Assembly: GCF_002934545.1 (NCBI RefSeq)
Contig: NZ_PTJA01000002.1
Span: 62,001 to 126,000 of the forward strand
Length of the DNA stretch: 64,000 bases
Source: Lacrimispora xylanisolvens
GTDB lineage: Bacteria; Bacillota; Clostridia; Lachnospirales; Lachnospiraceae
Reading direction: 5' to 3'
The translations under genes and the position numbers were made by a program. The notes under the pieces were generated by a model. The model made no database searches. It worked only from the letters and a program-made list of their open reading frames with translations, and had not been told where the DNA came from. How positions within the stretch are numbered: position 1 is the first letter of the stretch; every line of letters starts with the position of its first letter. Positions 7,759-16,142 of this stretch are shown here, piece by piece.

Positions 7759-8457
7759 TTGGGGGAGATACTTAGAACCATCGACTGGAGTCCTTTCTAT
7801 CTGTCATTAAAAACAGGAATTGTAGCCACTGTACTGACCTTCTTTTTAGGAATTGGTGCAGCCAGGCAGATTATGAAGCTGAATAATACGACAAAAGCCA
7901 TTGTGGATGGAATTCTTACACTCCCCCTTGTGCTGCCTCCAACGGTAGCAGGCTTTTTTCTCCTTTTGATTTTCAGCCTGAGAAGACCCTTTGGAAGATA
8001 TCTTCTGGAAAATTTTGATATCAAGCTGGTGCAGACCTGGCCGGGATGCGTTATGGCAGCATTTGTCATAGCCTTTCCCCTTATGTACCGCAATGCCAGA
8101 GCCGCATTTGAACAGGTAGACGTAACCATGATTCAGGCAGGAAGAACGTTAGGACTGTCGGAACGTAAAATTTTCTGGAAGATTGTGGTACCAATTGCTG
8201 CTCCGGGACTGGCTTCCGGTACCGTACTTTCTTTTGCAAGAGCCATTGGAGAGTATGGTGCAACTACCATGCTGGCGGGAAATATTCTGGGTAAAACCAG
8301 AACGGTATCCGTAGCCATTGCTACGGAAGTGACTGCTGGAAACTGGGACACGGCAGGATTCTGGGTACTGGTCATTGTCCTTTTATCGTTTTTTATTGTG
8401 GCAGCAATGAATGTAATATCAGGAAAAAACAGGATAAATGGAAGCGGGTGGGTCTGA
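7759..8457 (+). CDS. modB: Molybdate ABC transporter permease ModB
   Basis: A 232-residue membrane permease with about five transmembrane helices. The cytoplasmic EAA loop RTLGLSERKIFWKIVVPIAAPG docks with ModC, and GEYGATTMLAGNI is a typical ModB stretch. The start is probably the TTG at 7759, eight bases after AAGGAGG; an ATG at 7741 would place that site inside the gene. It lies 26 bases after modA and its stop precedes the modC start by one base, so the three genes form one operon. Confidence 0.92.
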   Translation: MGEILRTIDWSPFYLSLKTGIVATVLTFFLGIGAARQIMKLNNTTKAIVDGILTLPLVLPPTVAGFFLLLIFSLRRPFGRYLLENFDIKLVQTWPGCVMAAFVIAFPLMYRNARAAFEQVDVTMIQAGRTLGLSERKIFWKIVVPIAAPGLASGTVLSFARAIGEYGATTMLAGNILGKTRTVSVAIATEVTAGNWDTAGFWVLVIVLLSFFIVAAMNVISGKNRINGSGWV

Positions 8458-8458
8458 T

Positions 8459-9508
8459 ATGCTGGAAGCGAGGATCGTAAAAAATTTCCATGGTTTTAAA
8501 CTGGATGCGGAATTTAAAACCGACAGAGGATGCATGGGAATATTAGGGGCTTCCGGATGCGGAAAAAGCATGACTTTAAAGTGTGTGGCAGGCATTGAAA
8601 AACCGGACAGCGGAAAAATCGTTCACAATGGAAACGTGCTTTTTGATTCCGAAAAAGGAATTAATCTGCCGGCAAGGGAACGCCATGTGGGGTATTTGTT
8701 TCAGAATTACGCCTTGTTTCCCACCATGACAGTGGAGGAAAACTTAAGTATTTCCCTGACAGGCAGGGATAAGGAAAAGCGGGTTCAGGTTTTGGAACAG
8801 ATCCAGCGTTTTCAGCTGCAGGGACTGGAAAAGCGCCTTCCCTCCCAGTTATCTGGAGGTCAGCAGCAGCGGGTGGCGCTGGCACGCATGCTTTTATGCA
8901 AGCCGGAAATGATTCTGTTAGATGAGCCCTTTTCTGCTTTGGACGGATTTCTAAAGGATACTCTCCAACTGGAGATGCTGGAACTGTTAAAAGAATTCAG
9001 TGGTGATGTGCTGTTTGTTTCTCATTCCAGAGACGAGATCTACCGGTTCTGTGACCATATGATCCTGCTGTCCAATGGAGAAAGCGTTGTAAAGGGGCTT
9101 ACAAAAGAAATTTTTAGGAAACCTTTAAGAGTAGAAGCGGCAAGACTGACTGGCTGCAAAAATATTTCTCCCATAGAACGGATCAGCGAATATGAACTAT
9201 ATGCGCTGGATTGGGGGATAAAACTGAAGACAGCCGAACCAATTGAAGACTCCATTTGCTACATTGGAATCAGAGGTCATAATCTGGTGCCGGCTGCCAA
9301 TCCTGAGGAAGAGAACACAATGAAAATCTCTCTTGCAGGAAGTGCCCATACAACCTTTCAGCGGCAATATTTAGTTCAGAATGCTTCCAGGTTGTCATCT
9401 TCCAAAATCTGGTGGATCAGGGAAAAGAAAGAATATGAAGCGGAAGAAAAGGAGACAATCCCATTATATTTAAAATTCCCAAAGGAAGATCTGTTACTTT
9501 TGTCTTAA
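8459..9508 (+). CDS. modC: Molybdate ABC transporter ATPase ModC
   Basis: A 349-residue ATP-binding subunit. Walker A is GASGCGKS, the signature is LSGGQQQR and Walker B is ILLDEP, followed by the switch histidine in VSHSRDE. The C-terminal 110 residues after the ATPase domain are a divergent accessory region where ModC proteins carry a molybdate-binding (MOBE/Mop) domain; it is not clearly a canonical one here. A separate Mop protein is encoded just downstream. The ATG at 8459 begins one base after the modB stop, suggesting coupled translation. Confidence 0.92.
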   Translation: MLEARIVKNFHGFKLDAEFKTDRGCMGILGASGCGKSMTLKCVAGIEKPDSGKIVHNGNVLFDSEKGINLPARERHVGYLFQNYALFPTMTVEENLSISLTGRDKEKRVQVLEQIQRFQLQGLEKRLPSQLSGGQQQRVALARMLLCKPEMILLDEPFSALDGFLKDTLQLEMLELLKEFSGDVLFVSHSRDEIYRFCDHMILLSNGESVVKGLTKEIFRKPLRVEAARLTGCKNISPIERISEYELYALDWGIKLKTAEPIEDSICYIGIRGHNLVPAANPEEENTMKISLAGSAHTTFQRQYLVQNASRLSSSKIWWIREKKEYEAEEKETIPLYLKFPKEDLLLLS

Positions 9509-9533
9509 TTTTATTAGGTATTTTTGAATTAGA

Positions 9534-9562
9534 TTGACAAAAGCAGGGACAATATTTATTAT
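9534..9562 (+). promoter_or_regulatory. Near-consensus promoter of mop
   Basis: TTGACA (9534-9539), a 17-base spacer and TATTAT (9557-9562). It gives mop its own strong promoter, separate from modABC. Confidence 0.7.
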
Positions 9563-9599
9563 GAATAAAAATAACCGGATTGAGAGGAAGGCTGATCAT

Positions 9600-9812
9600 A
9601 TGAAAATAAGTGCCAGAAATCAGTTAAAAGGAAAGGTTGTAGAGATTGAGTCCGGCTCAGTAAATGCAATCGTAACCATAGACATCGGAGGAGGTAATTT
9701 TATATCCGCCACGATTTCCATGGCATCAGTAAAGGATTTAAAGCTGGAAGTTGGGTCAGATGCATATGCTATTATAAAGGCAACTTCTGTTATGGTAGGA
9801 ATTGATTCATAA
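9600..9812 (+). CDS. mop: Molybdenum-pterin/molybdate-binding protein Mop (molbindin)
   Basis: A 70-residue single Mop domain: ARNQLKGKVVEIESGSVNA, then IDIGGGNFISATIS and SDAYAIIKATSVMVGID, the standard molbindin pattern. In C. pasteurianum and others such proteins assemble as hexamers that store molybdate in the cytoplasm. The ATG at 9600 follows GAGGAAGG; the frame open from 9534 covers the promoter and is not used. Its position between modABC and nifH links molybdenum storage to nitrogenase cofactor synthesis. It is followed by a terminator. Confidence 0.92.
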   Translation: MKISARNQLKGKVVEIESGSVNAIVTIDIGGGNFISATISMASVKDLKLEVGSDAYAIIKATSVMVGIDS

Positions 9813-9819
9813 GACGGAA

Positions 9820-9848
9820 GGGGCCTGTGATACGGCTCCTTTTCTTTT
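9820..9848 (+). terminator. Intrinsic terminator after mop
   Basis: Stem GGGGCC / GGCTCC (one G-T pair) around a short loop, followed by TTTTCTTTT. It separates the molybdate block from the nif promoter region. Confidence 0.7.
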
Positions 9849-9975
9849 ATCACAGCGGCAGTCCAGGCGGGCTGTTATTTTTTTAGATGGAATAATTTTT
9901 AGATAACAAGCATTGGTTTGTATAAAATACTGTAAATAATTAATTTTAAGATTTATATTTGTGCATTGTGGTGTA

Positions 9976-10004
9976 TTGAATTCAATGGTGAAAACATATA
10001 TAGT
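9976..10004 (+). promoter_or_regulatory. Probable nifH promoter with palindrome over the -35
   Basis: TTGAAT (9976-9981), a 17-base spacer and TATAGT (9999-10004), with predicted start near 10011. The perfect palindrome ATTGAATTCAAT (9975-9986) covers the -35 element and could bind a dimeric regulator. A second weaker candidate, TTTAGA-17-TATAAA, lies at 9898-9926. No sigma-54 -24/-12 motif was seen. The remaining gene-free stretch 9813-10133 contains only the mop terminator and the leader hairpins. Confidence 0.5.
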
Positions 10005-10010
10005 GATAGC

Positions 10011-10047
10011 AACCTAAGTCGTCGACAAAACTTCAGGGTTACTTTTT
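10011..10047 (+). promoter_or_regulatory. 5'-terminal leader hairpin of the nifH transcript
   Basis: AACC-T-AAGT pairs with ACTT-CAG-GGTT (10011-10040) with two small bulges, followed by a T-rich run (10043-10047). It would sit at the very 5' end of a transcript started at 10011. The stem is modest; it could act as a 5' stabiliser or a weak terminator. Confidence 0.4.
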
Positions 10048-10062
10048 CATTTTCTATTCACA

Positions 10063-10952
<890 letters not shown>

Positions 10953-10976
10953 GGGGTCAGGAGAGGAGAAAATATT

Positions 10977-11300
10977 ATGTTATTGGTGAGAGCGATTATC
11001 AGGCCGGAAAAAGCAGATTATGTCATGAAGGAAGCATCAGAAGCTGGATTTCAGGCAGTGACCAAGATGGATGTATATGGACGGGGCAAACAAAAGGGAA
11101 TTACGGTAGGGGATGTTCATTACGATGAAATTCCAAAAGAAATGCTGTTGTTTTTCTGCAGTGACGAAGACAAGGATGATCTGGTTAAGGTGATTATGAG
11201 AACTGCCAGAACAGGGGAAGGCAATTATGGAGACGGACGTATCTTTGTATCTCCCGTAGAAGATGCCTACACCATCAGCACAGGAAAGCAGGGACTTTAG
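10977..11300 (+). CDS. nifI1: P-II-family nitrogenase regulator NifI1
   Basis: A 107-residue P-II-like protein. It has the GlnB fold start (MLLVRAIIRPEKADYVMKEA) and the family end (TGEGNYGDGRIFVSPVEDAYTI). The T-loop is short and lacks the uridylylated tyrosine region of GlnB, as in NifI1 (GlnB-I) proteins. In methanogens and clostridia NifI1 and NifI2 sit between nifH and nifD, form a complex that binds NifDK and blocks electron transfer when ammonia is present, and respond to 2-oxoglutarate. The location here is exactly that, 14 bases before nifI2. Confidence 0.92.
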   Translation: MLLVRAIIRPEKADYVMKEASEAGFQAVTKMDVYGRGKQKGITVGDVHYDEIPKEMLLFFCSDEDKDDLVKVIMRTARTGEGNYGDGRIFVSPVEDAYTISTGKQGL

Positions 11301-11314
11301 GAGGAACGATTGCT

Positions 11315-11698
11315 ATGAAAGAAGTAATGGCATTTATCCGGGTGAACAAAATAAACCCTACAAAGAAGGCGCTTGCAGAAGGCGGATTTCCTGCATTTAC
11401 CTGCAGACCGGTATTAGGAAGAGGAAAGAAGCGGATTGATCCGGAGCTTTTGTCCCTGGTTCTGGAAACAGGAGAGCTTCCCATGTCTCCAAAAGGAGAA
11501 TATTTAACAGAATCATTCCGATGGATTCCAAAACGGCTGATTACGTTGATTGTAGAAGATCCCCAGGTGAAGGGTGTGGTGGATATCCTGATAAAGACAA
11601 ACCAGACAGGAAATCCCGGTGACGGAAAAATATTTGTGCTTCCCATTTATGAAGCTTATACCGTCAGAAGCGGAGAAAGCACAATTGAGGCTTATTGA
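11315..11698 (+). CDS. nifI2: P-II-family nitrogenase regulator NifI2
   Basis: A 127-residue P-II-like protein, partner of NifI1. It starts MKEVMAFIRVNKINPTKKAL and has an enlarged T-loop (about residues 40-75, GRGKKRIDPELLSL to SFRWIPKRLITLIV), which is the hallmark of NifI2, then GNPGDGKIFVLPIYEAYTVRSGE. It should act in post-translational switch-off of nitrogenase when fixed nitrogen appears. Good ribosome binding site AGGAGG. It ends 15 bases before nifD. Confidence 0.92.
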   Translation: MKEVMAFIRVNKINPTKKALAEGGFPAFTCRPVLGRGKKRIDPELLSLVLETGELPMSPKGEYLTESFRWIPKRLITLIVEDPQVKGVVDILIKTNQTGNPGDGKIFVLPIYEAYTVRSGESTIEAY

Positions 11699-11713
11699 CA
11701 GGAGGTGAGGGAG

Positions 11714-13312
11714 ATGTCAAAGGAACGAGATTTATTACTGGATAAATATTCATCCAGAGTATTTAAAAATAGAAAAAGTCATATCACCCAGCTGGAATTC
11801 GGAGAAAATGGGGATGAGATTACAGCAAATACCAGGGCAATACCAGGGATTATTACAGCAAGAGGCTGCTGCTATGCAGGCTGCAAAGGCGTTGTGGTAG
11901 GACCTGTCAAAGATTCTGTGGTTATCACACACGGTCCCATTGGCTGTGCCTTCTATTCCTGGGGAACCAGAAGGAATAAGGCAAAACCTTCCTATGAAGG
12001 CGAACCTAACTTTGTTCCATATTCCTTTTGTACAGATATGAGGGCATCAGATATTGTATTTGGAGGTGAAAAGAAGCTGGAAGAGGGAATCGATGAGATC
12101 ATGGAGCTGTTCCATCCCAAATGCATTTTCATCTGCTCCACCTGCCCCATTGGTCTGATTGGTGATGACGTGCAGGCGGTGGCAAGAAGAGTGGAGGAAA
12201 AATACGGCATTACAGCCATTGGATATTCCTGCGAAGGCTATAAGGGAGTTTCCCAGTCAGCCGGTCATCACATTGCCAACAACGGACTGATGCGCTATGT
12301 AATCGGAAAAGGGGAAGAGGCGCCAAAGGGAAAATACAGCGTCAATATCCTGGGGGAATACAACATCGGAGGTGATGGATGGGAGCAGGAGCGGATCTTA
12401 AAGAAAATCGGATACGAAGTAGTTTCTGTATTTACCGGAGACGGTTCCTATGAAACCTTAAAAAATTCCCATCTGGCAGATTTAAATCTTGTCATGTGCC
12501 ACCGGTCCATTAATTACATAGCGGAGATGATGAAAACAAAATATGGAGTTGACTGGCTGAAAGTGAATTTCATTGGAGTAGGGGCCACCTCCAAATCACT
12601 GCGTATGATGGCTAAATATTTTAACGATCCGGAGCTTACAAAGCGGACAGAGGAAGTGATTGCAGAGGAACTGGCAGAAATTAATGAGGATATGGAGTAT
12701 TACAAGTCCAAATTAAAGGGAAAAACAGCCGGAATCTTTGTAGGCGGCTCCCGTTCCCATCACTACCAGATGCTTTTAAGGGATTTTGGTATGGAAACCA
12801 CCATTGCCGGTTATGAATTTGCCCACCGGGATGATTATGAAGGGCGGGATGTCATACCCCAGATTAAAGCAGATGCAGATTCTAAAAACATTGAAGAGAT
12901 ATCAGTGGAGAGAGCGGTTGGATATGATGACAGATACTCTGTGGAAGAGTTGACCAGTCTGCGAAACCAGGGGGTGGAGCTGGATACTTACAACGGAATG
13001 ATAAAAGATATGAAGGAAGGCTATATGGTAGTGGACGATTACAACATGTTTGAAACCGACCAGCTGATTGAAGAGTATAAACCAGACATTTTCTTTTCCG
13101 GAATCAAAGATAAATACGCCATACAGCATGGAGGGGTCGTGTCCCGCCAGATGCATTCCTATGATTACTCCGGACCCTATGCAGGCTTTCGGGGCGCAGT
13201 AAATTTTGGAAGAGATGTAACCATGAGTCTTTATACCAACGCCTGGTCGCTGGTGAAGCCGCCGTGGAAGACCATGCCAATGTTAGAAGGAACGTTAGGA
13301 GGTGCAGGCTGA
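11714..13312 (+). CDS. nifD: Nitrogenase molybdenum-iron protein alpha chain NifD
   Basis: A 532-residue subunit carrying the FeMo-cofactor. P-cluster cysteines lie in RGCCYAGCKG, GPIGCAFYSW and STCPIGLIGDD. The FeMo-cofactor cysteine is in LVMCHRSINYIAEMM and the histidine ligand in SRQMHSYDYSGPYAGF. Between about residues 375 and 430 lies an extra segment (from KADADSKNIEE to KEGYMVVDDYNMFE) corresponding to the roughly 50-residue insertion known from C. pasteurianum NifD, which explains the length. The ATG at 11714 follows GGAGGTGAGG. The stop overlaps the nifK start, giving coupled 1:1 synthesis. The motifs fit the Mo enzyme better than the V or Fe-only types, and no vnfG/anfG gene is present. 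Confidence 0.96.
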   Translation: MSKERDLLLDKYSSRVFKNRKSHITQLEFGENGDEITANTRAIPGIITARGCCYAGCKGVVVGPVKDSVVITHGPIGCAFYSWGTRRNKAKPSYEGEPNFVPYSFCTDMRASDIVFGGEKKLEEGIDEIMELFHPKCIFICSTCPIGLIGDDVQAVARRVEEKYGITAIGYSCEGYKGVSQSAGHHIANNGLMRYVIGKGEEAPKGKYSVNILGEYNIGGDGWEQERILKKIGYEVVSVFTGDGSYETLKNSHLADLNLVMCHRSINYIAEMMKTKYGVDWLKVNFIGVGATSKSLRMMAKYFNDPELTKRTEEVIAEELAEINEDMEYYKSKLKGKTAGIFVGGSRSHHYQMLLRDFGMETTIAGYEFAHRDDYEGRDVIPQIKADADSKNIEEISVERAVGYDDRYSVEELTSLRNQGVELDTYNGMIKDMKEGYMVVDDYNMFETDQLIEEYKPDIFFSGIKDKYAIQHGGVVSRQMHSYDYSGPYAGFRGAVNFGRDVTMSLYTNAWSLVKPPWKTMPMLEGTLGGAG

Positions 13313-14685
13313 TGCTTGAATTAACACCAAAAGAAATAATGGAAAACCGCCACATGACCATCAATCCCTGTAAAACCTGTGAGCCCGTAGGCGCCATGTT
13401 CTGCGCACTGGGTGCCGAAAAGTGTATGCCTCATTCCCATGGATCACAGGGGTGCTGTTCCTATCACAGAACGGTGCTGAGCCGGCATTTTAAAGAGCCT
13501 GCCATTGCTTCCTCAAGCTCCTTTACAGAGGGTGCCTCTGTATTCGGAGGACGCAGCAATATCACCACAGCAGTGAAGAATGTGTTTGACATTTATAAAC
13601 CGGATATTATGGCAATCCATACCACCTGTCTTTCTGAAACCATTGGTGATGACGTTGGTTCCTATATTATGGATATGGAAGTGCCGGAAGGGAAAACCGT
13701 TCTTTATGCCAGTACCCCTTCCTACGAAGGCTCCCATATTCAGGGATTCTCCAACATGATGATTGGCTTCATGCGGTATATGACCAAGAAAACCGGGACC
13801 CCCAATGGAAAAGTAGCCATCTTTCCAGGCTGGGTCAATCCCGGAGATGACAGGGAGTTAAAGAAGATTGCAGGGTTAATGGGCGCAGAATATATTTATT
13901 TTCCTGATCATGAGGGGATACTGGATCACCCGATGGATGGAAAGAGTGAGTATTTTCATGAAAATGCAGGAACCAAGGCCAAAGATATTGGGGCACTGGG
14001 AGATTGTGAAAAGCTGATCTCCATGGGGATCTACTGTTCTCTGGAACCGTCGGAGTATTTAAAAAAGGAATATAAAGTTCCTTTCTCCAATATTCCAGTT
14101 CCGGTCGGCGTCAAGCTGACTGATCAGTACATATTGGAACTTCAGAAGTTTACAAAGAAAGAAGTTCCGAAAGAACTGGAGGATGAGCGGGGCAGACTGG
14201 TGGATTTAATGCTGGATTCCCACCAGTATGTATATAAGAAGAAAGCCGCCATCTATGGAGATCCTGATATTGTGTATGGCTTCACCGCCTTATGTCTGGA
14301 ACTGGGGATGAGCCCCAAATACATCATAACCGGTACACCAAAAGCGCACTGGGAAAAAGAGATCAAAGAGCTGATGGATCAGTATGGTGTAGATGAAAGC
14401 GAATATGTGGTAAAGGCAGATACGGATTTGTTTTATCTTCATCAGCTGATTAAAAATGAGTCTGTAGATCTTCTTTTAGGCTCCAGTTATGGAAAACAGA
14501 TTGCAAAGGCAGAAGATATTCCCCTGGTACGTATGGGATTTCCTGTACTGGACCGATACGGTAATCCCATACAGGCCACGGTTGGATATGCAGGTGCAAT
14601 CCGGTATACAGAAAAGATTGTAGACGCCATGATGGACCGGCAGGACCGGGATGCGGCAGACGAAGATTTCGATGTAGTCATGTAA
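13312..14685 (+). CDS. nifK: Nitrogenase molybdenum-iron protein beta chain NifK
   Basis: A 457-residue subunit that shares the P-cluster with NifD. P-cluster cysteines are in NPCKTCEPVGAMFCALG, SHGSQGCCSYHR and TTCLSETIGDDV. It lacks the N-terminal extension of about 50 residues found in Azotobacter NifK, as in the clostridial proteins. The ATG at 13312 shares its A with the last base of the nifD TGA; the AGGAGG upstream lies within the nifD end. Followed after 20 bases by a GC-rich hairpin that separates it from nifE. Confidence 0.96.
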   Translation: MLELTPKEIMENRHMTINPCKTCEPVGAMFCALGAEKCMPHSHGSQGCCSYHRTVLSRHFKEPAIASSSSFTEGASVFGGRSNITTAVKNVFDIYKPDIMAIHTTCLSETIGDDVGSYIMDMEVPEGKTVLYASTPSYEGSHIQGFSNMMIGFMRYMTKKTGTPNGKVAIFPGWVNPGDDRELKKIAGLMGAEYIYFPDHEGILDHPMDGKSEYFHENAGTKAKDIGALGDCEKLISMGIYCSLEPSEYLKKEYKVPFSNIPVPVGVKLTDQYILELQKFTKKEVPKELEDERGRLVDLMLDSHQYVYKKKAAIYGDPDIVYGFTALCLELGMSPKYIITGTPKAHWEKEIKELMDQYGVDESEYVVKADTDLFYLHQLIKNESVDLLLGSSYGKQIAKAEDIPLVRMGFPVLDRYGNPIQATVGYAGAIRYTEKIVDAMMDRQDRDAADEDFDVVM

Positions 14686-14705
14686 ATCAATTATGAAATG
14701 GAACC

Positions 14706-14734
14706 AGGGAGGGAGCCACCCCTCCCTATTTCTG
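14706..14734 (+). terminator. GC-rich hairpin between nifK and nifE
   Basis: Perfect 8-base-pair stem AGGGAGGG / CCCTCCCT around AGCCAC (14706-14727), followed by ATTTCTGTTT. It may act as a partial terminator or as a 3' mRNA stabiliser so that structural nifHDK products exceed the assembly proteins. Confidence 0.6.
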
Positions 14735-14768
14735 TTTAAATTTGCGGGTCTTTGAAAGGAGTATGATT

Positions 14769-16124
14769 ATGGAAACGGAGAACAGCAACCGGAATATATT
14801 GGACGCAAGGAAAAGTTCCATTGTTGTAAAAGACGGGTGCAGCGGCATGGGGGGTGGAATTTCATGTGACAGCAACAGTGTATCCGGTTCCGTGTCCCAG
14901 CGGGCCTGTGTATACTGCGGAGCCAGAGTTGTTTTAAATCCCATTACCGATGCCTGGCATATTGTACATGGTCCCATCGGATGTTCCAGCTATACCTGGG
15001 ATATCAGGGGATCTTTAACCAGTGGGGAGGATATTTACAGAAACAGCTTTTCCACGGATTTGCAGGAAACAGATATTATATTTGGAGGAATCAGAAAGCT
15101 AGAGGCAGCAGTCGATGAGCTGATGGAGAAAGAAGATAATGTGAAGCTGATCTTTATCTATGCCACCTGTATTGTTGGGGTAATCGGAGACGATGTGGAG
15201 GCTCTGTGCAAGATGAAATCAGAGCAGTATGACATTCCAGTGATTCCGGTAAAGTCTCCTGGTTTTTCCGGTAATAAATCCACGGGCTACCGGATGGCAT
15301 GTGATGCGATTATGAATGTGCTTCTGCCTCATAAAAGTGAAGAGAAAAGATCTGCCATTAACATATTAGGGGATTTTAATCTGGCAGGGGAAATGTGGAT
15401 TATTAAGAATTATTTCAGGGAAATCGGCATTGATGTGATCTCAGGTTTTACCGGTGATACCTGCTATGAGGATATGATTGAGGCGCCGAAGGCTGCTTTA
15501 AATATAGTCCAGTGCGCAGGCTCCAGTACCTATCTGGCAAACCGAATGGAGGAGGAATTTGGCATTCCCTTTATCAAGGTCAGTTTCTTCGGAATCGAAG
15601 ACACTACCAATTCCTTAATCAGGACAGCAGAGGCGCTCCAAAATGAACTGGCAAGAAGAAAAGCGGTGGAATTTTGCAGGAGGAAAGCAGAGGAGCTGGA
15701 AAATTTCTTAGGCCGTTACCGGAAAAACCTGGAGGGGAAAAAGGCTGCTATCTACGTAGGGGGCGGATTTAAAGCAATTTCCCTCATACGCCAGTTTCAG
15801 GCAATGGGGATGGAAACGGTGGTGGTGGGAACCCAGACAGGGAAAAAAGAAGATTATGAAGTGATTGAGAGTCTGGTGAAATCCGATACTGTAATTTTAG
15901 ACGATGCCAATCCGGCAGAGTTAGAAACCTTTATGAAAGAAAAGGGGGCGGATATTCTGGTCGGAGGCGTCAAGGAAAGACCTCTTGCCTATAAGCTGGG
16001 AATCGCATTCTGTGATCACAATCATGAGAGAAAGTTTCCCTTAGCCGGTTTTGAAGGGGTGGTCAATTTCACCATGGAAATCAATAAAAGCATAAACAGT
16101 CCGGTATGGGGCTATATCAGCTGA
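14769..16124 (+). CDS. nifE: FeMo-cofactor scaffold protein NifE
   Basis: A 451-residue NifD paralogue that pairs with NifN as the scaffold on which the NifB cofactor precursor matures. Cysteines equivalent to P-cluster ligands occur in RACVYCGARVVLNP, GPIGCSSYTWD and YATCIVGVIGDD. The stretch LNIVQCAGSSTYLANRM corresponds to the cofactor cysteine region of NifD. The ATG at 14769 is taken because GAAAGGA lies about eight bases upstream. The stop is 18 bases before nifN-B. Confidence 0.94.
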   Translation: METENSNRNILDARKSSIVVKDGCSGMGGGISCDSNSVSGSVSQRACVYCGARVVLNPITDAWHIVHGPIGCSSYTWDIRGSLTSGEDIYRNSFSTDLQETDIIFGGIRKLEAAVDELMEKEDNVKLIFIYATCIVGVIGDDVEALCKMKSEQYDIPVIPVKSPGFSGNKSTGYRMACDAIMNVLLPHKSEEKRSAINILGDFNLAGEMWIIKNYFREIGIDVISGFTGDTCYEDMIEAPKAALNIVQCAGSSTYLANRMEEEFGIPFIKVSFFGIEDTTNSLIRTAEALQNELARRKAVEFCRRKAEELENFLGRYRKNLEGKKAAIYVGGGFKAISLIRQFQAMGMETVVVGTQTGKKEDYEVIESLVKSDTVILDDANPAELETFMKEKGADILVGGVKERPLAYKLGIAFCDHNHERKFPLAGFEGVVNFTMEINKSINSPVWGYIS

Positions 16125-16142
16125 CAGAAAGGCGGAATGACG

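Noticed and set aside
9898-9926. Alternative nif promoter TTTAGA-17-TATAAA
   Set aside because: The -35 is weak, and the promoter at 9976-10004 is better placed relative to the leader hairpins. It is kept only as a second possibility.
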